Position numbers and translations under genes: made by a program. Under the pieces are notes generated by a model. It was not told the DNA's origin. It saw nothing but the letters and a program-made list of their open reading frames with translations, and did no database searches. This document shows, one piece after another, positions 1 to 7,350 of a stretch of 64,000 nt of DNA. Source of the DNA: CALDSL01 sp039810245 (GTDB lineage: Bacteria > Chloroflexota > Anaerolineae > Anaerolineales > Anaerolineaceae); the NCBI GenBank assembly GCA_039810245.1, contig JBDHWQ010000017.1:1-64000 (forward strand). Reading direction: 5' to 3'. Numbering within the stretch: position 1 is the first letter of the stretch; each line of letters opens with the position of its first letter.

Positions 1-411
1 CGCAACAAGCGGTTCATCGATTTGTACGTGCGTCCCGAGAGCAGCATCGATCAACGTCGCCGGGTGATGGCTGCCTGGTACCGCCAGTATCTCAAAGACG
101 TCATTCCCCTTATGATTGCCAAATGGGAAATTCTCATGAATGTCAGGGTAAAAGAGTGGGGCGTCAAGCAGATGAAGACCAAATGGGGCACCTGCAACAT
201 CAACGCCAGCCGCATCTGGATCAACCTGGAACTGGCCAAGAAGTCACCGCGCTGCCTGGAATATGTCATCGTGCACGAGATGGTGCATTTGCTGGAGCGA
301 CTGCATAATGACCGCTTCAAGGCGCTGATGAGCCAGTATCTGCCCCAGTGGCAGATGATCCGCGAGGAACTAAACCGCGAGCCGCTGGCGCACGAGGAAT
401 GGGAGTACTGA
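1..411 (+). CDS. YgjP-like zinc metallopeptidase (5'-truncated by window start)
   Basis: The frame is already open at base 1, so the true start lies upstream; only the C-terminal part (about 136 residues) is present. It carries a zinc-protease motif HEMVH at 274-288, followed by a third histidine in RLHNDRF (codon 304-306). This matches the HExxH plus downstream His pattern of the YgjP/DUF45 (SprT-like) family of predicted metal-dependent hydrolases. A basic segment with KTKWGTC before it is also typical of that family. Members are commonly found beside type I restriction genes; whether that holds here cannot be seen because the upstream sequence is missing. The substrate is unknown. The gene ends only 49 bases before the converging recombinase-like gene, so it may belong to the same accessory island. 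Confidence 0.8.
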   Translation, partial: RNKRFIDLYVRPESSIDQRRRVMAAWYRQYLKDVIPLMIAKWEILMNVRVKEWGVKQMKTKWGTCNINASRIWINLELAKKSPRCLEYVIVHEMVHLLERLHNDRFKALMSQYLPQWQMIREELNREPLAHEEWEY

Positions 412-460
412 GGTGCAGATAGTTCGACAGCGTTCCGGCGCCGGAAGCAACTTCTCGATA

Positions 461-1363
461 TTAGTATTTTGTCAAAAGTGATTTCCTGTACACAAACGAA
501 TTCAAACTGATTAGTTCCGTCATACGGGGGTGGGGCGGTATTTGGTCGTCACCTGGTGTGATTGCCTCACCCAAATTTTCGATCATCCTACGTTCATTGC
601 CGCCGAGGCGAAAGAACTGGTCATTATAAACCATGCGTAGCCTGATCCACCCGTCTCCTTGCGGTTTATTTATTCCTAGCTTGCCTACCGTCGCTAGAAC
701 AATACGGTTAAGCTCGCGTGCTTTCTTATCCCGGTCAGCATGCATTGTAAACAGCTCGGCTTCTGAATTGGTTTCGGTGCGGTAGTCGCTCAGATACCGC
801 AGGATGTCTATCCTAAGCCTGGGGCCGATAGCGACGTAATGATGATTGAACGGATTTGCCCGAATGAGGATCTTTCCATCATACAGGTCAATATCGCTAA
901 AAGTGATCTTGGATAGATCACGGAGATCGCAACCTGTTCCGAGGATGAGCTCGATCAGCATCTTTTCGAAAAACATGGCCGGCTGGTCGAGATAAGTAAA
1001 CAACCTGTCAAGCTCATTATCCGGTATCGCATCCTTCCACCATTGTCGCTTCAGTCGATATGGAACAACAGGGCTTACTGGTGCTTCTCTCTGTATGACG
1101 TCGGGTAATTTCGCGCAAAAAGCGCGTAGCAGATCAGTAGTCTTTTCTTGGAATTGACCACGATAGGGGAGACGGTAACGAGGCATGACCTGTTCATAGA
1201 AACCCAAAAACCGCTGAATGTCACTTTCCTCGCGGTGATCGATGACCGCCGGTCCATAAAAATTCAAATACCGCTGTGTTATGAGCTCGACCTCGGCATT
1301 GTCTGGGTAGAACCCATACGAAAAGGCATTCGCGATACTGTCGAAATCATCCTGAGCAATCAT
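461..1363 (-). CDS. Degenerate tyrosine-recombinase-like protein
   Basis: This 300-residue protein has the outline of a phage-integrase catalytic domain. A helical N-terminal half is followed by LGTGCDLRDL (141-150) and SDIDL, then strand-rich sequence, then IRLRMVYNDQFFRLGG near 240, which aligns with the HxLRHTFA.. box of the family. Key residues are missing. The first catalytic Arg of the TGxR motif is Asp (D146), the His of HxxR is Ile (I240), and no LLGH or nucleophilic Tyr box is seen at the end. One Arg (R243) is kept. It is probably catalytically inactive and could be a structural or regulatory partner of the intact recombinase just upstream on the same strand (53 bases away). The start is supported by a GGAGG Shine-Dalgarno five bases before ATG. 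Base composition is more AT-rich than the main chromosome, which suggests transfer. Confidence 0.7.
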   Translation of the reverse strand: MIAQDDFDSIANAFSYGFYPDNAEVELITQRYLNFYGPAVIDHREESDIQRFLGFYEQVMPRYRLPYRGQFQEKTTDLLRAFCAKLPDVIQREAPVSPVVPYRLKRQWWKDAIPDNELDRLFTYLDQPAMFFEKMLIELILGTGCDLRDLSKITFSDIDLYDGKILIRANPFNHHYVAIGPRLRIDILRYLSDYRTETNSEAELFTMHADRDKKARELNRIVLATVGKLGINKPQGDGWIRLRMVYNDQFFRLGGNERRMIENLGEAITPGDDQIPPHPRMTELISLNSFVYRKSLLTKY

Positions 1364-1416
1364 GGTTTCCTCCAGTGCAAAATGACGGTGAGTATGCTTT
1401 GAATAGGCCAGTGACG

Positions 1417-2376
1417 CTAGAAACTCCAGCGATCAACCGGGCTGGATTTCCGGTGCGCTTCAGCGCTGTCGGCATCGGCCAGAGCCAGGTAATGGCGTAC
1501 CATCTCCAGCGTCGCATGACCCAACAGCCGCTGCAGGGTAAAGACATCGCCACCGTTGCGAAGGAATTGAATGGCGAAGGTGTGGCGGAAACGGTGCGGG
1601 TGTGCATTGCGTACACCGGATGCCCGGCCGATTGAGTAAATGATCCTCAGAATGCTGCCCTGGTTCATTGGCGTTCCATCGACCGACATCAACAATGGAT
1701 CTTCCGGGCGTGTGTCTTCCCTCGTGGTGAGGTATTTCCACAAAGCCTTCCTTGCAGACTTTCCCAGAAAAACTGTTCGCGGCCTCGTCTTGCGGACATG
1801 GTGCGGTTTAATATACACCTCGCCGTTTTCCAGGTTCGTATCGCGAATACGAAGACGCGCGCATTCTCCAGAGCGAACTCCAGTATCTAGAAGGATCAGG
1901 ATCAATGCCCGGTCACGCAGGGCTGTTGGGCGTTTGCACTGGTATGGCCGCCGTTTGTTATCCGCTACGGGCATCGAGTTCTCGCAGCCCTTGAGCAGCT
2001 TCCCAATCTCCTCGTGGGAAAATGGGACGATCTCGCGGTTGGTGAACTGCGGCATCTTCAGTTCAAGGTCGGGGCGACCCGTTTTCAAATCCTCCGCGGC
2101 CCACTTGAAGAATGATCGGATCGCTTTCCAATAGCGGTGATGCGAAGCTGTTGCTAATGGCTCCACAACGCCGGAAGGCCTTTTCGGCCAATATTCCGCT
2201 CTGAGATGATGCATAAAAGCCTTCAGGTTTTCCGACGTGATCTTCTCAACCTCGGGATCCTCAAGGTATCTGGCCAACAAGCCAAGCGAAGAACGGTATC
2301 CACGCAGTGTGACAGGCGCGTACCCATCCGCCAAACGGGACAACTCAAATCCTTCTATTGCTTTGGACAGCTTCAT
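1417..2376 (-). CDS. Tyrosine recombinase / integrase (XerC/D-like)
   Basis: This 319-residue site-specific recombinase has all the expected active-site residues: R168 in DTGVRSGE, K196 in the HHVRKTR beta-hairpin, H261 and R264 in HRFRHTF, H287 in LLGHATL and the nucleophile Y296 in VRHYL. The N-terminal 110 residues look like a SAM-like core-binding domain. The gene begins 80 bases from the 3' end of tRNA-Glu and is transcribed away from it, the usual arrangement for an integrase of a tRNA-integrated element. ATG is preceded by GGAGG with nine-base spacing, but that site lies in one arm of a hairpin (2387-2414). It probably catalyses excision and integration of the island that continues to the left of the window. 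Confidence 0.93.
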   Translation of the reverse strand: MKLSKAIEGFELSRLADGYAPVTLRGYRSSLGLLARYLEDPEVEKITSENLKAFMHHLRAEYWPKRPSGVVEPLATASHHRYWKAIRSFFKWAAEDLKTGRPDLELKMPQFTNREIVPFSHEEIGKLLKGCENSMPVADNKRRPYQCKRPTALRDRALILILLDTGVRSGECARLRIRDTNLENGEVYIKPHHVRKTRPRTVFLGKSARKALWKYLTTREDTRPEDPLLMSVDGTPMNQGSILRIIYSIGRASGVRNAHPHRFRHTFAIQFLRNGGDVFTLQRLLGHATLEMVRHYLALADADSAEAHRKSSPVDRWSF

Positions 2377-2385
2377 GGAAAAATA

Positions 2386-2414
2386 CCTCCGTTTCAGTTA
2401 AGTTTGAAACGGAG
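2386..2414 (-). promoter_or_regulatory. Hairpin sequestering the integrase ribosome binding site
   Basis: A perfect 10-base inverted repeat (arms 2387-2396 and 2405-2414, loop of eight) lies immediately upstream of the integrase ATG at 2376. On the transcribed minus strand the 3' arm contains four of the five bases of the GGAGG Shine-Dalgarno sequence (2386-2390). Folding of the mRNA would hide the ribosome binding site. The same palindrome could instead be a binding site for the recombinase or a repressor. The structure is directly visible; the function is inferred. Confidence 0.55.
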
Positions 2415-2456
2415 TGTGTGGCCCCTGTCTACAAGGTTAGGGCCAAGGCCTTTCAG

Positions 2457-2529
2457 TGCCCCCAGCGGGGTTCGAACCCGCGTTTTGGCCTTGAGAGGGC
2501 CACGTCCTGGGCCACTAGACGATGGGGGC
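2457..2529 (-). tRNA. tRNA-Glu (anticodon CTC)
   Basis: Read on the minus strand, the 73 bases fold into a canonical cloverleaf. The acceptor arm is GCCCCCA pairing with TGGGGGC, and the D stem is GTCT with GGAC. The anticodon stem TGGCC/GGCCA encloses loop CTCTCAA with anticodon CTC, and the T arm GCGGG/CCCGC carries loop TTCGAAC. The discriminator base is A and CCA is not encoded. It reads the GAG codon. The 3' end faces the integrase gene 80 bases away, so this tRNA is the likely attachment target of the neighbouring element. Confidence 0.95.
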
Positions 2530-2572
2530 TGGACGTGCGAAATTCTATCACGGGTGGGGGTGGGTGTCAATG

Positions 2573-2787
2573 CGAACCCCCCCTCTAACTTCCCCCACCC
2601 CCGCTTCGGGGGGCTTGAAGAATCGCTGGAGAACGCGATTTGAAGGGAGGTTTGACGTTTTGAATTCGCGGGTGGGTACGAGATTTGGCAGGGAACCCCC
2701 TAAGTCCCCCCAAACGCGTTTTTCAGCGTTTGGAGGGAGACCCCCCTCTAACTCCCCCCAAAAGGAAGAACGCTTTTGGGGGGAGGA
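2573..2787. repeat. Dispersed C-rich hairpin repeats (several units)
   Basis: This non-coding stretch is built of short C-rich modules and hairpins. The module CCCCCCTCTAACT followed by five or six C occurs at about 2577-2596 and again at 2741-2759, with a looser copy at 2696-2711. Hairpins include CCCCCCAAACGC paired with GCGTTTGGAGGG (about 2705-2737), AATCGC with GCGATT (2621-2640) and CCCCCCAAAAG with CTTTTGGGGGG (about 2754-2782). The same architecture recurs at about 19775-19885. This looks like a mobile or structural intergenic repeat family; no coding capacity is evident. Confidence 0.7.
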
Positions 2788-3690
2788 CTAAATTGGGAAC
2801 ATTTGCTTGAGGATGCGGTAGGTCTGGACGTGGGCCTGGACGGTGAGGGCGATGGGGCGAGCGTAGCCGCCGCCGAGGGTGAGCGCCAGGGGGATTTCGG
2901 CGGCGCGCGCGGCGTGGAACACGGCGCGGTCGCGCAGGGCCAGGCCGTTCATGCTCAGCGCCAGGCGGCCCAGGCGGTCGGCGTCCAGCGGGTCGACGCC
3001 GGCCTGGTAGAAGATCAGCTCGGGCTGGAAGGCCAGCACGGCGGGCAGGGCGGCGTCGAGCGCATCCAGGTAGGCTTCGTCGCCGGCGCCATCCGGCAGG
3101 TCTACGTCGAGGGTGGACGGCACTTTGCGGAAGGGGTAGTTCTTCTGGCCGTGGATGGAGAGCAGGAACACGTCGTCGCGGCCGCCGAGGATGCCGGCGG
3201 TGCCGTTGCCCTGGTGCACGTCCAGGTCGATGACCGCGGCGCGCCGGATGCTGCCTTCGGCGCGCAGCTTGAGGAAGGCCACGGCGAAGTCGTTAAAGAC
3301 GCAGAAGCCCTGGCCTTCATTGGCCAGCGCGTGGTGCGTGCCGCCGCCCAGGTTGCAGGCGATGCCGTCGCGCAGCGCGTCGCGACCGGCGGCGATGGTG
3401 CCGCCCACGCTGGCGCACGAGCGCTGCACCAGCGCCGGGCTCCACGGCAGGCCGATCTGGCGCATCATTTTGGGGTCCACCGTGCCGTCGAGGATGCTGT
3501 CGACGTACGCGGGGGTATGGGCCAGGATCAGCTCGTCGCGCGTGGCGTGCGGGGCCAGCAGCAGCTCCTGCGGGCGCAGCACGCCATCCGCCAGCAGCGA
3601 TTGCAGCAGCAAGGCGTACTTTTCCTGCGGGAAGCGATGGTTCTCCGGCAGGGGGATGGGATGCGAATTGATGTGATACACGCTTAACAT
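2788..3690 (-). CDS. Histone deacetylase superfamily (acetoin utilisation / acetylpolyamine amidohydrolase-like) protein
   Basis: This 300-residue zinc amidohydrolase of the arginase/deacetylase fold has GGGTHH (H119, H120, general-base dyad) and IDLDVHQGNGT (D157 and H159 as zinc ligands). It also has GVDPLDADRLG (third zinc Asp) and LGGGY near the C-terminus. The start at 3690 (MLSVYHINSH) is chosen because the family begins here; the upstream extension is low-complexity and unlike the family. Bacterial members remove acetyl groups from lysines, polyamines or other acylamides; the substrate cannot be told. It is transcribed divergently from rfbB and ends next to the hairpin repeats. Confidence 0.9.
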   Translation of the reverse strand: MLSVYHINSHPIPLPENHRFPQEKYALLLQSLLADGVLRPQELLLAPHATRDELILAHTPAYVDSILDGTVDPKMMRQIGLPWSPALVQRSCASVGGTIAAGRDALRDGIACNLGGGTHHALANEGQGFCVFNDFAVAFLKLRAEGSIRRAAVIDLDVHQGNGTAGILGGRDDVFLLSIHGQKNYPFRKVPSTLDVDLPDGAGDEAYLDALDAALPAVLAFQPELIFYQAGVDPLDADRLGRLALSMNGLALRDRAVFHAARAAEIPLALTLGGGYARPIALTVQAHVQTYRILKQMFPI

Positions 3691-3766
3691 GCGATTGAGT
3701 CTAGCACCGTACGGAAAAATGATGTGTAGCGTTTTGCGCCGCGGGACGTTATGATTGTTGTGCTGG

Positions 3767-3794
3767 TTGACATTGATTAACAGACCGTTATAAT
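3767..3794 (+). promoter_or_regulatory. Sigma-70-type promoter for rfbBAD
   Basis: TTGACA (3767-3772) and TATAAT (3789-3794) are both perfect consensus hexamers, separated by 16 bases. The predicted start near 3801 gives an untranslated leader of about 75 bases before the rfbB ATG at 3876. Confidence 0.75.
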
Positions 3795-3875
3795 TCAAAC
3801 AGGCTCGCCGCGAGCGCAGCCGCACCGGGGGATTGATCTTTTTTGGGCTACTCCACTTTTATCAGGAAGTTGCAT

Positions 3876-4964
3876 ATGGCCAAACACTTGCTTGTTACCG
3901 GTGGCGCGGGGTTTATTGGCGCCAATTTTGTCCGCCACGTGCTGGCGAGCGACCCGCAGGCGCGCATCACCAACCTGGATGCGCTCACGTACGCCGGCAG
4001 CCTGGAGAACCTGCGCGGGCTGCCCGACCCGGCGCGCCACGATTTCGTGCAGGGCAGCATCACCGACCGGGAGCTGGTAACCGGGCTGCTGCGCGAGCGC
4101 GAGATTGACGCCATCGTGCATTTCGCCGCCGAGTCACACGTCGACCGGTCGATTCTGGGGCCGGCGGTGTTTGTGGAGACCAACATCAACGGCACGTTCA
4201 CGCTGCTAGACGCGGCGCGCGAGGTGTGGCTGAAGGAGAAGGGCCTGGGCGCGGCGAACGTGCGCTTCCACCACGTGTCCACCGACGAGGTGTTTGGCTC
4301 GCTGGGGCCGGACGACCCGGCCTTCGAGGAAACCACGCCCTACAGCCCGCGCTCGCCCTATTCGGCGTCAAAGGCCAGCAGTGATCACCTGGTGCGCGCC
4401 TACCAGCACACCTACGGGCTGCCGGTCACCATCTCCAACTGCTCGAACAACTACGGGCCGTACCAGTTCCCCGAGAAGCTCATCCCGCTGATGATCCTCA
4501 ACGCGCTGGATGGCAAGCCGCTGCCGGTGTATGGCGACGGAATGCAGATCCGCGACTGGCTGTACGTGGGCGACCACTGCGAGGCGATCTGGGAGATCGT
4601 GCGGCGCGGGCAGCCGGGCGAGACCTATAACATCGGCGGCAACAACCAGCCCCCCAATATCGAGATCGTGCACACCATCTGCGACCTGCTGGACGAGCTG
4701 GCGCCTGATTCATCCTACCGGCCGCACCGCGGACTGATCCGCCATGTGACCGACCGGCCGGGGCACGACCGGCGCTACGCGATGAACATCAGCAAGATTG
4801 AGCGCGAGCTGGGCTGGCAGCCGCGACACGACCTGGCGAACGGGCTGCGCGAGACAGTGCAGTGGTACCTCGACCACCCGCAGTGGGTGGCCGCCATCCG
4901 CGAGCAGCAGAACTACCAGCAGTGGGTCACATCCAACTACAGCAGCCGGGAAGGTGTCAAATGA
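3876..4964 (+). CDS. rfbB: dTDP-glucose 4,6-dehydratase
   Basis: RmlB makes dTDP-4-keto-6-deoxy-glucose, the second step to dTDP-L-rhamnose. The 362-residue protein is an extended SDR with the NAD-binding motif TGGAGFIG at the N-terminus, HFAAESHVDRS, the STDEVFG segment supplying catalytic Thr/Asp/Glu, the YxxxK pair in YSASKAS, and NCSNNYGPYQFPEKLIP. The start at ATG 3876 matches the family N-terminus (MAKHLLVTGG). The stop overlaps the rfbA start as ATGA, so translation is coupled. It is the first gene of the rfbBAD operon. Confidence 0.97.
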   Translation: MAKHLLVTGGAGFIGANFVRHVLASDPQARITNLDALTYAGSLENLRGLPDPARHDFVQGSITDRELVTGLLREREIDAIVHFAAESHVDRSILGPAVFVETNINGTFTLLDAAREVWLKEKGLGAANVRFHHVSTDEVFGSLGPDDPAFEETTPYSPRSPYSASKASSDHLVRAYQHTYGLPVTISNCSNNYGPYQFPEKLIPLMILNALDGKPLPVYGDGMQIRDWLYVGDHCEAIWEIVRRGQPGETYNIGGNNQPPNIEIVHTICDLLDELAPDSSYRPHRGLIRHVTDRPGHDRRYAMNISKIERELGWQPRHDLANGLRETVQWYLDHPQWVAAIREQQNYQQWVTSNYSSREGVK

Positions 4965-5878
4965 AGGGGATCATTCTCGCCGGGGGCAAGGGCACGCGGC
5001 TTTACCCGCTCACGCTGACGGTCAGCAAGCAGCTCCTGCCGGTGTACGACAAGCCGATGATCTACTATCCGCTGTCGATGCTGATGTTCGCCGGCATCCA
5101 CGAGGTGCTGGTGATCAGCACGCCGGAAGACCTGCCCGGTTTCCGCCGGCTGCTGCGCGACGGCAGCCAGTGGGGTATGCATTTTGCCTACGCCGAGCAG
5201 CCCGAGCCGCGCGGCCTGGCGGATGCGTTCATCGTGGGGCGCGAGTTTATCGGCGATGACAGCGTGTGTTTGATCCTGGGCGACAACATTTTCTACGGCA
5301 GCGGGCTGGTGCAGATGCTGCTGGAAGCGGTGGACATCTCGAAGGATGGCGCGGTGATCTTCGCCTACCCGGTGCGCGACCCCGAGCGCTACGGCGTGGT
5401 GGAATTTGATGAGGACGGGCGGGCGATCAGCATTGAGGAAAAGCCGTCGCACCCGCGTTCGAATTACGCCGTGCCGGGCATGTATTTTTATGACAACCGT
5501 GTGGTGGAGATCGCCGCCAACCTGCAGCCTTCGGTGCGCGGCGAGATCGAGATCACCGACGTGAACCGGGCCTACATGGCGTCCGGCGACCTGCGCGTGC
5601 AGGTGTTCGGGCGCGGGCTGGCCTGGCTGGACGCCGGCACGCACGAGTCGCTGCTGCAGGCGGCCAACTTCGTGCAGGCGGTGGAAGAACGCATGGGGCT
5701 GATGATCGCCTGCCCGGAAGAAATTGCTTACCGCATGGGCTTTATCAGCCTGGATGACCTGAGCGAGTGCGTGCGCCATCTGGGCGCCACGCAGTACAGC
5801 GCCTACCTGGAGCGGCTGATCGACCGCGAGCGCCGTGGGATCAAAGAAGGAACGTATGCGAATCCTGATACTTGGTAA
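4961..5878 (+). CDS. rfbA: Glucose-1-phosphate thymidylyltransferase
   Basis: RmlA transfers dTMP to glucose-1-phosphate, the first step of dTDP-rhamnose synthesis. The 305-residue length is normal for the family. The N-terminus ILAGGKGTRLYPLT is the nucleotidyltransferase signature, followed by SKQLLPVYDKPMIYYPLS, LGDNIFYG and EIEITDVN. The ATG shares four bases with the rfbB stop. The last 23 bases overlap the start of rfbD, so the three genes form a compact operon. Confidence 0.97.
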   Translation: MKGIILAGGKGTRLYPLTLTVSKQLLPVYDKPMIYYPLSMLMFAGIHEVLVISTPEDLPGFRRLLRDGSQWGMHFAYAEQPEPRGLADAFIVGREFIGDDSVCLILGDNIFYGSGLVQMLLEAVDISKDGAVIFAYPVRDPERYGVVEFDEDGRAISIEEKPSHPRSNYAVPGMYFYDNRVVEIAANLQPSVRGEIEITDVNRAYMASGDLRVQVFGRGLAWLDAGTHESLLQAANFVQAVEERMGLMIACPEEIAYRMGFISLDDLSECVRHLGATQYSAYLERLIDRERRGIKEGTYANPDTW

Positions 5879-6737
5879 GACCGGCCAGCTCGGCTGGGAG
5901 CTGCTGCGCGCCACAGAGACATTAGGCCCGGTGACGGCACTGGACTATCCCGAGATTGACCTGAGCCACCCGGAAGCGGTGCGCGAGGTGATTGGGCGCA
6001 TCCACCCGCAGGTGATTATTAACGCTACCGCGTACACCGACGTGGACGGGGCAGAGCGCGAGCCGGAAAAGGCGATGGCGATCAACGGCTACGGGCCGGG
6101 GTTTCTGGCCGAGGAAGCGCGCCGGTTGAAAGCCGCGCTGATCCATTACTCTACCGATTACGTGTTTGACGGCAAGCTGGGCCGGCCATATACCGAGGCC
6201 GACACGCCCAACCCGCTGGGCGCGTACGCGCAGAGCAAGCTGGCCGGCGAGCAGTGGGTGCAGGGCGTGAGCGACAGCTTCCTGATCTTCCGCACGGCGT
6301 GGCTGTACAGTCTGCGGCGGCCGAGCTTTGTCACCAAGGTGCTGGGCTGGGCGCGCAAGCAAGACACGCTGCGCGTGGTCAGCGACCAGGTGAGCAACCC
6401 TACCTGGGCGCGCACGATGGCAGAGCTGACCGCGCAGGTGCTGGCGATGAGCGTGCCGGACCCGGCCGGGTGGATCAGCGAGCGGCGCGGGCTGTATCAC
6501 GTGGCGGGCGGCGGGCATGCCAGCCGCTTCGAATGGGCGCAGGCCATTTTGAGCTGCGATCCACGCCGCGAAGAGCAGACGGTGCGCGATCTGCTGCCGG
6601 CGCGCACGGCGGATTTTCCTACCCCCGCGGAACGCCCATTGTTTTCAGCGCTAGACTGCTCGGCGTTTGAGAATACCTTTGGCCTGTTCCTGCCCGCATG
6701 GCACGAGACGATGGTCAAAGCGATGGATGTGGGGTAG
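5856..6737 (+). CDS. rfbD: dTDP-4-dehydrorhamnose reductase
   Basis: RmlD performs the final NAD(P)H-dependent reduction to dTDP-L-rhamnose. Visible motifs in the 293-residue protein are the Rossmann glycine motif GKTGQLGWEL, NATAYTDVDGAE, HYSTDYVFDG and the YxxxK pair in YAQSKLAGE. ATG 5856 fits the family N-terminus and lies inside the end of rfbA behind an AAGAAGG ribosome binding site. The epimerase step (rfbC) is not here but at 46537, at the far end of the locus. Confidence 0.95.
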   Translation: MRILILGKTGQLGWELLRATETLGPVTALDYPEIDLSHPEAVREVIGRIHPQVIINATAYTDVDGAEREPEKAMAINGYGPGFLAEEARRLKAALIHYSTDYVFDGKLGRPYTEADTPNPLGAYAQSKLAGEQWVQGVSDSFLIFRTAWLYSLRRPSFVTKVLGWARKQDTLRVVSDQVSNPTWARTMAELTAQVLAMSVPDPAGWISERRGLYHVAGGGHASRFEWAQAILSCDPRREEQTVRDLLPARTADFPTPAERPLFSALDCSAFENTFGLFLPAWHETMVKAMDVG

Positions 6738-6835
6738 GGAGAGAAAGCGGGCTTGAACAAGTGATAACGCCGGTTATGGCGCGGATAGGATTCCCCACAA
6801 GGGCGGTATTTTTGGGGAGAAATCTACATTTTCTA

Positions 6836-6864
6836 TTGACTTTGAATAGATTTCCGTTTACTAT
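6836..6864 (+). promoter_or_regulatory. Candidate promoter of the polysaccharide initiation unit
   Basis: TTGACT (6836-6841) and TACTAT (6859-6864) are separated by 17 bases. A start near 6871 would give a leader of about 480 nt before the WbaP-like gene at 7351. Confidence 0.6.
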
Positions 6865-6870
6865 GTTAGG

Positions 6871-7350
6871 GTAGTTCGGTTTAATTCGTATAAGGCGCAT
6901 CTAGCGCTGGCAACGAAGGCATGTAGCCAATAGGGGGCCGCTTTCGTTGTCAAGTGAGCAACACCGGCCCTGTGGCCGGTGTGCCTGTTAACATACTGAA
7001 GAGCAATGCAGCCTCGGGCTATGTCCCGGGTTATCGCACAACCAGCGCCAGGGAGACCATTAAAGGTAGCGTGCCCCTGGCCGGATCCTGCTTCCTTTCT
7101 TACTGCCTGGCAGCACATCATGGGGAAATTTGACCGGCTGCCAAACAATCTTGCTTCTCTGAAATGGGGCTGAATTTTGGTTGTGTCGTAAAGACGCGAT
7201 CTACCTGGCGGCAGGGAACACTGCCGCGCGTGTGCCTGCAATTGCGCAAACAGGCGGGTAGAATGCGACAAAAGCGCGTAACGGGCGGGGTTAAAAGGCG
7301 TTACCAGTAATATAACGCGAATGCTGCCTTATCAAAAAAGGGAGGACAGA
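6871..7350 (+). promoter_or_regulatory. Long structured leader upstream of the WbaP-like gene
   Basis: This is the only gene-free stretch above 400 bases (6738-7350 in all). It holds an 11-base-pair hairpin with wobbles (6909-6919 with 6941-6951) and a perfect 9-base-pair hairpin ACACCGGCC/GGCCGGTGT (6961-6969 with 6974-6982), followed by further GC-rich inverted segments. None ends in a T run, so these are not simple terminators. No convincing coding frame is present on either strand. I do not recognise a known riboswitch class. A regulatory leader controlling polysaccharide synthesis is an inference. Confidence 0.4.

Noticed and set aside
412..470. Left attachment site copy of the tRNA-Glu 3' end
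   Set aside because: The sequence has only short chance matches such as GTTCGA and no run comparable to the tRNA T arm, so no site is claimed.
2573..2787. CRISPR array in the C-rich repeat region
   Set aside because: Units differ in length and spacing, form hairpins and have no regular unique spacers; no cas gene is in the window.
2788..3825. Longer start of the deacetylase at 3825
   Set aside because: The added 45 residues overlap the perfect rfbB promoter and bear no resemblance to the family N-terminus.
4937..5914. A 325-codon minus-strand frame across rfbA
   Set aside because: The plus strand encodes RmlA with full family motifs; the antisense frame is His- and Gln-rich with no motif.
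6861..7271. A 136-codon minus-strand frame in the leader of the WbaP-like gene
   Set aside because: No ribosome binding site or family pattern; the leader looks like structured RNA instead.
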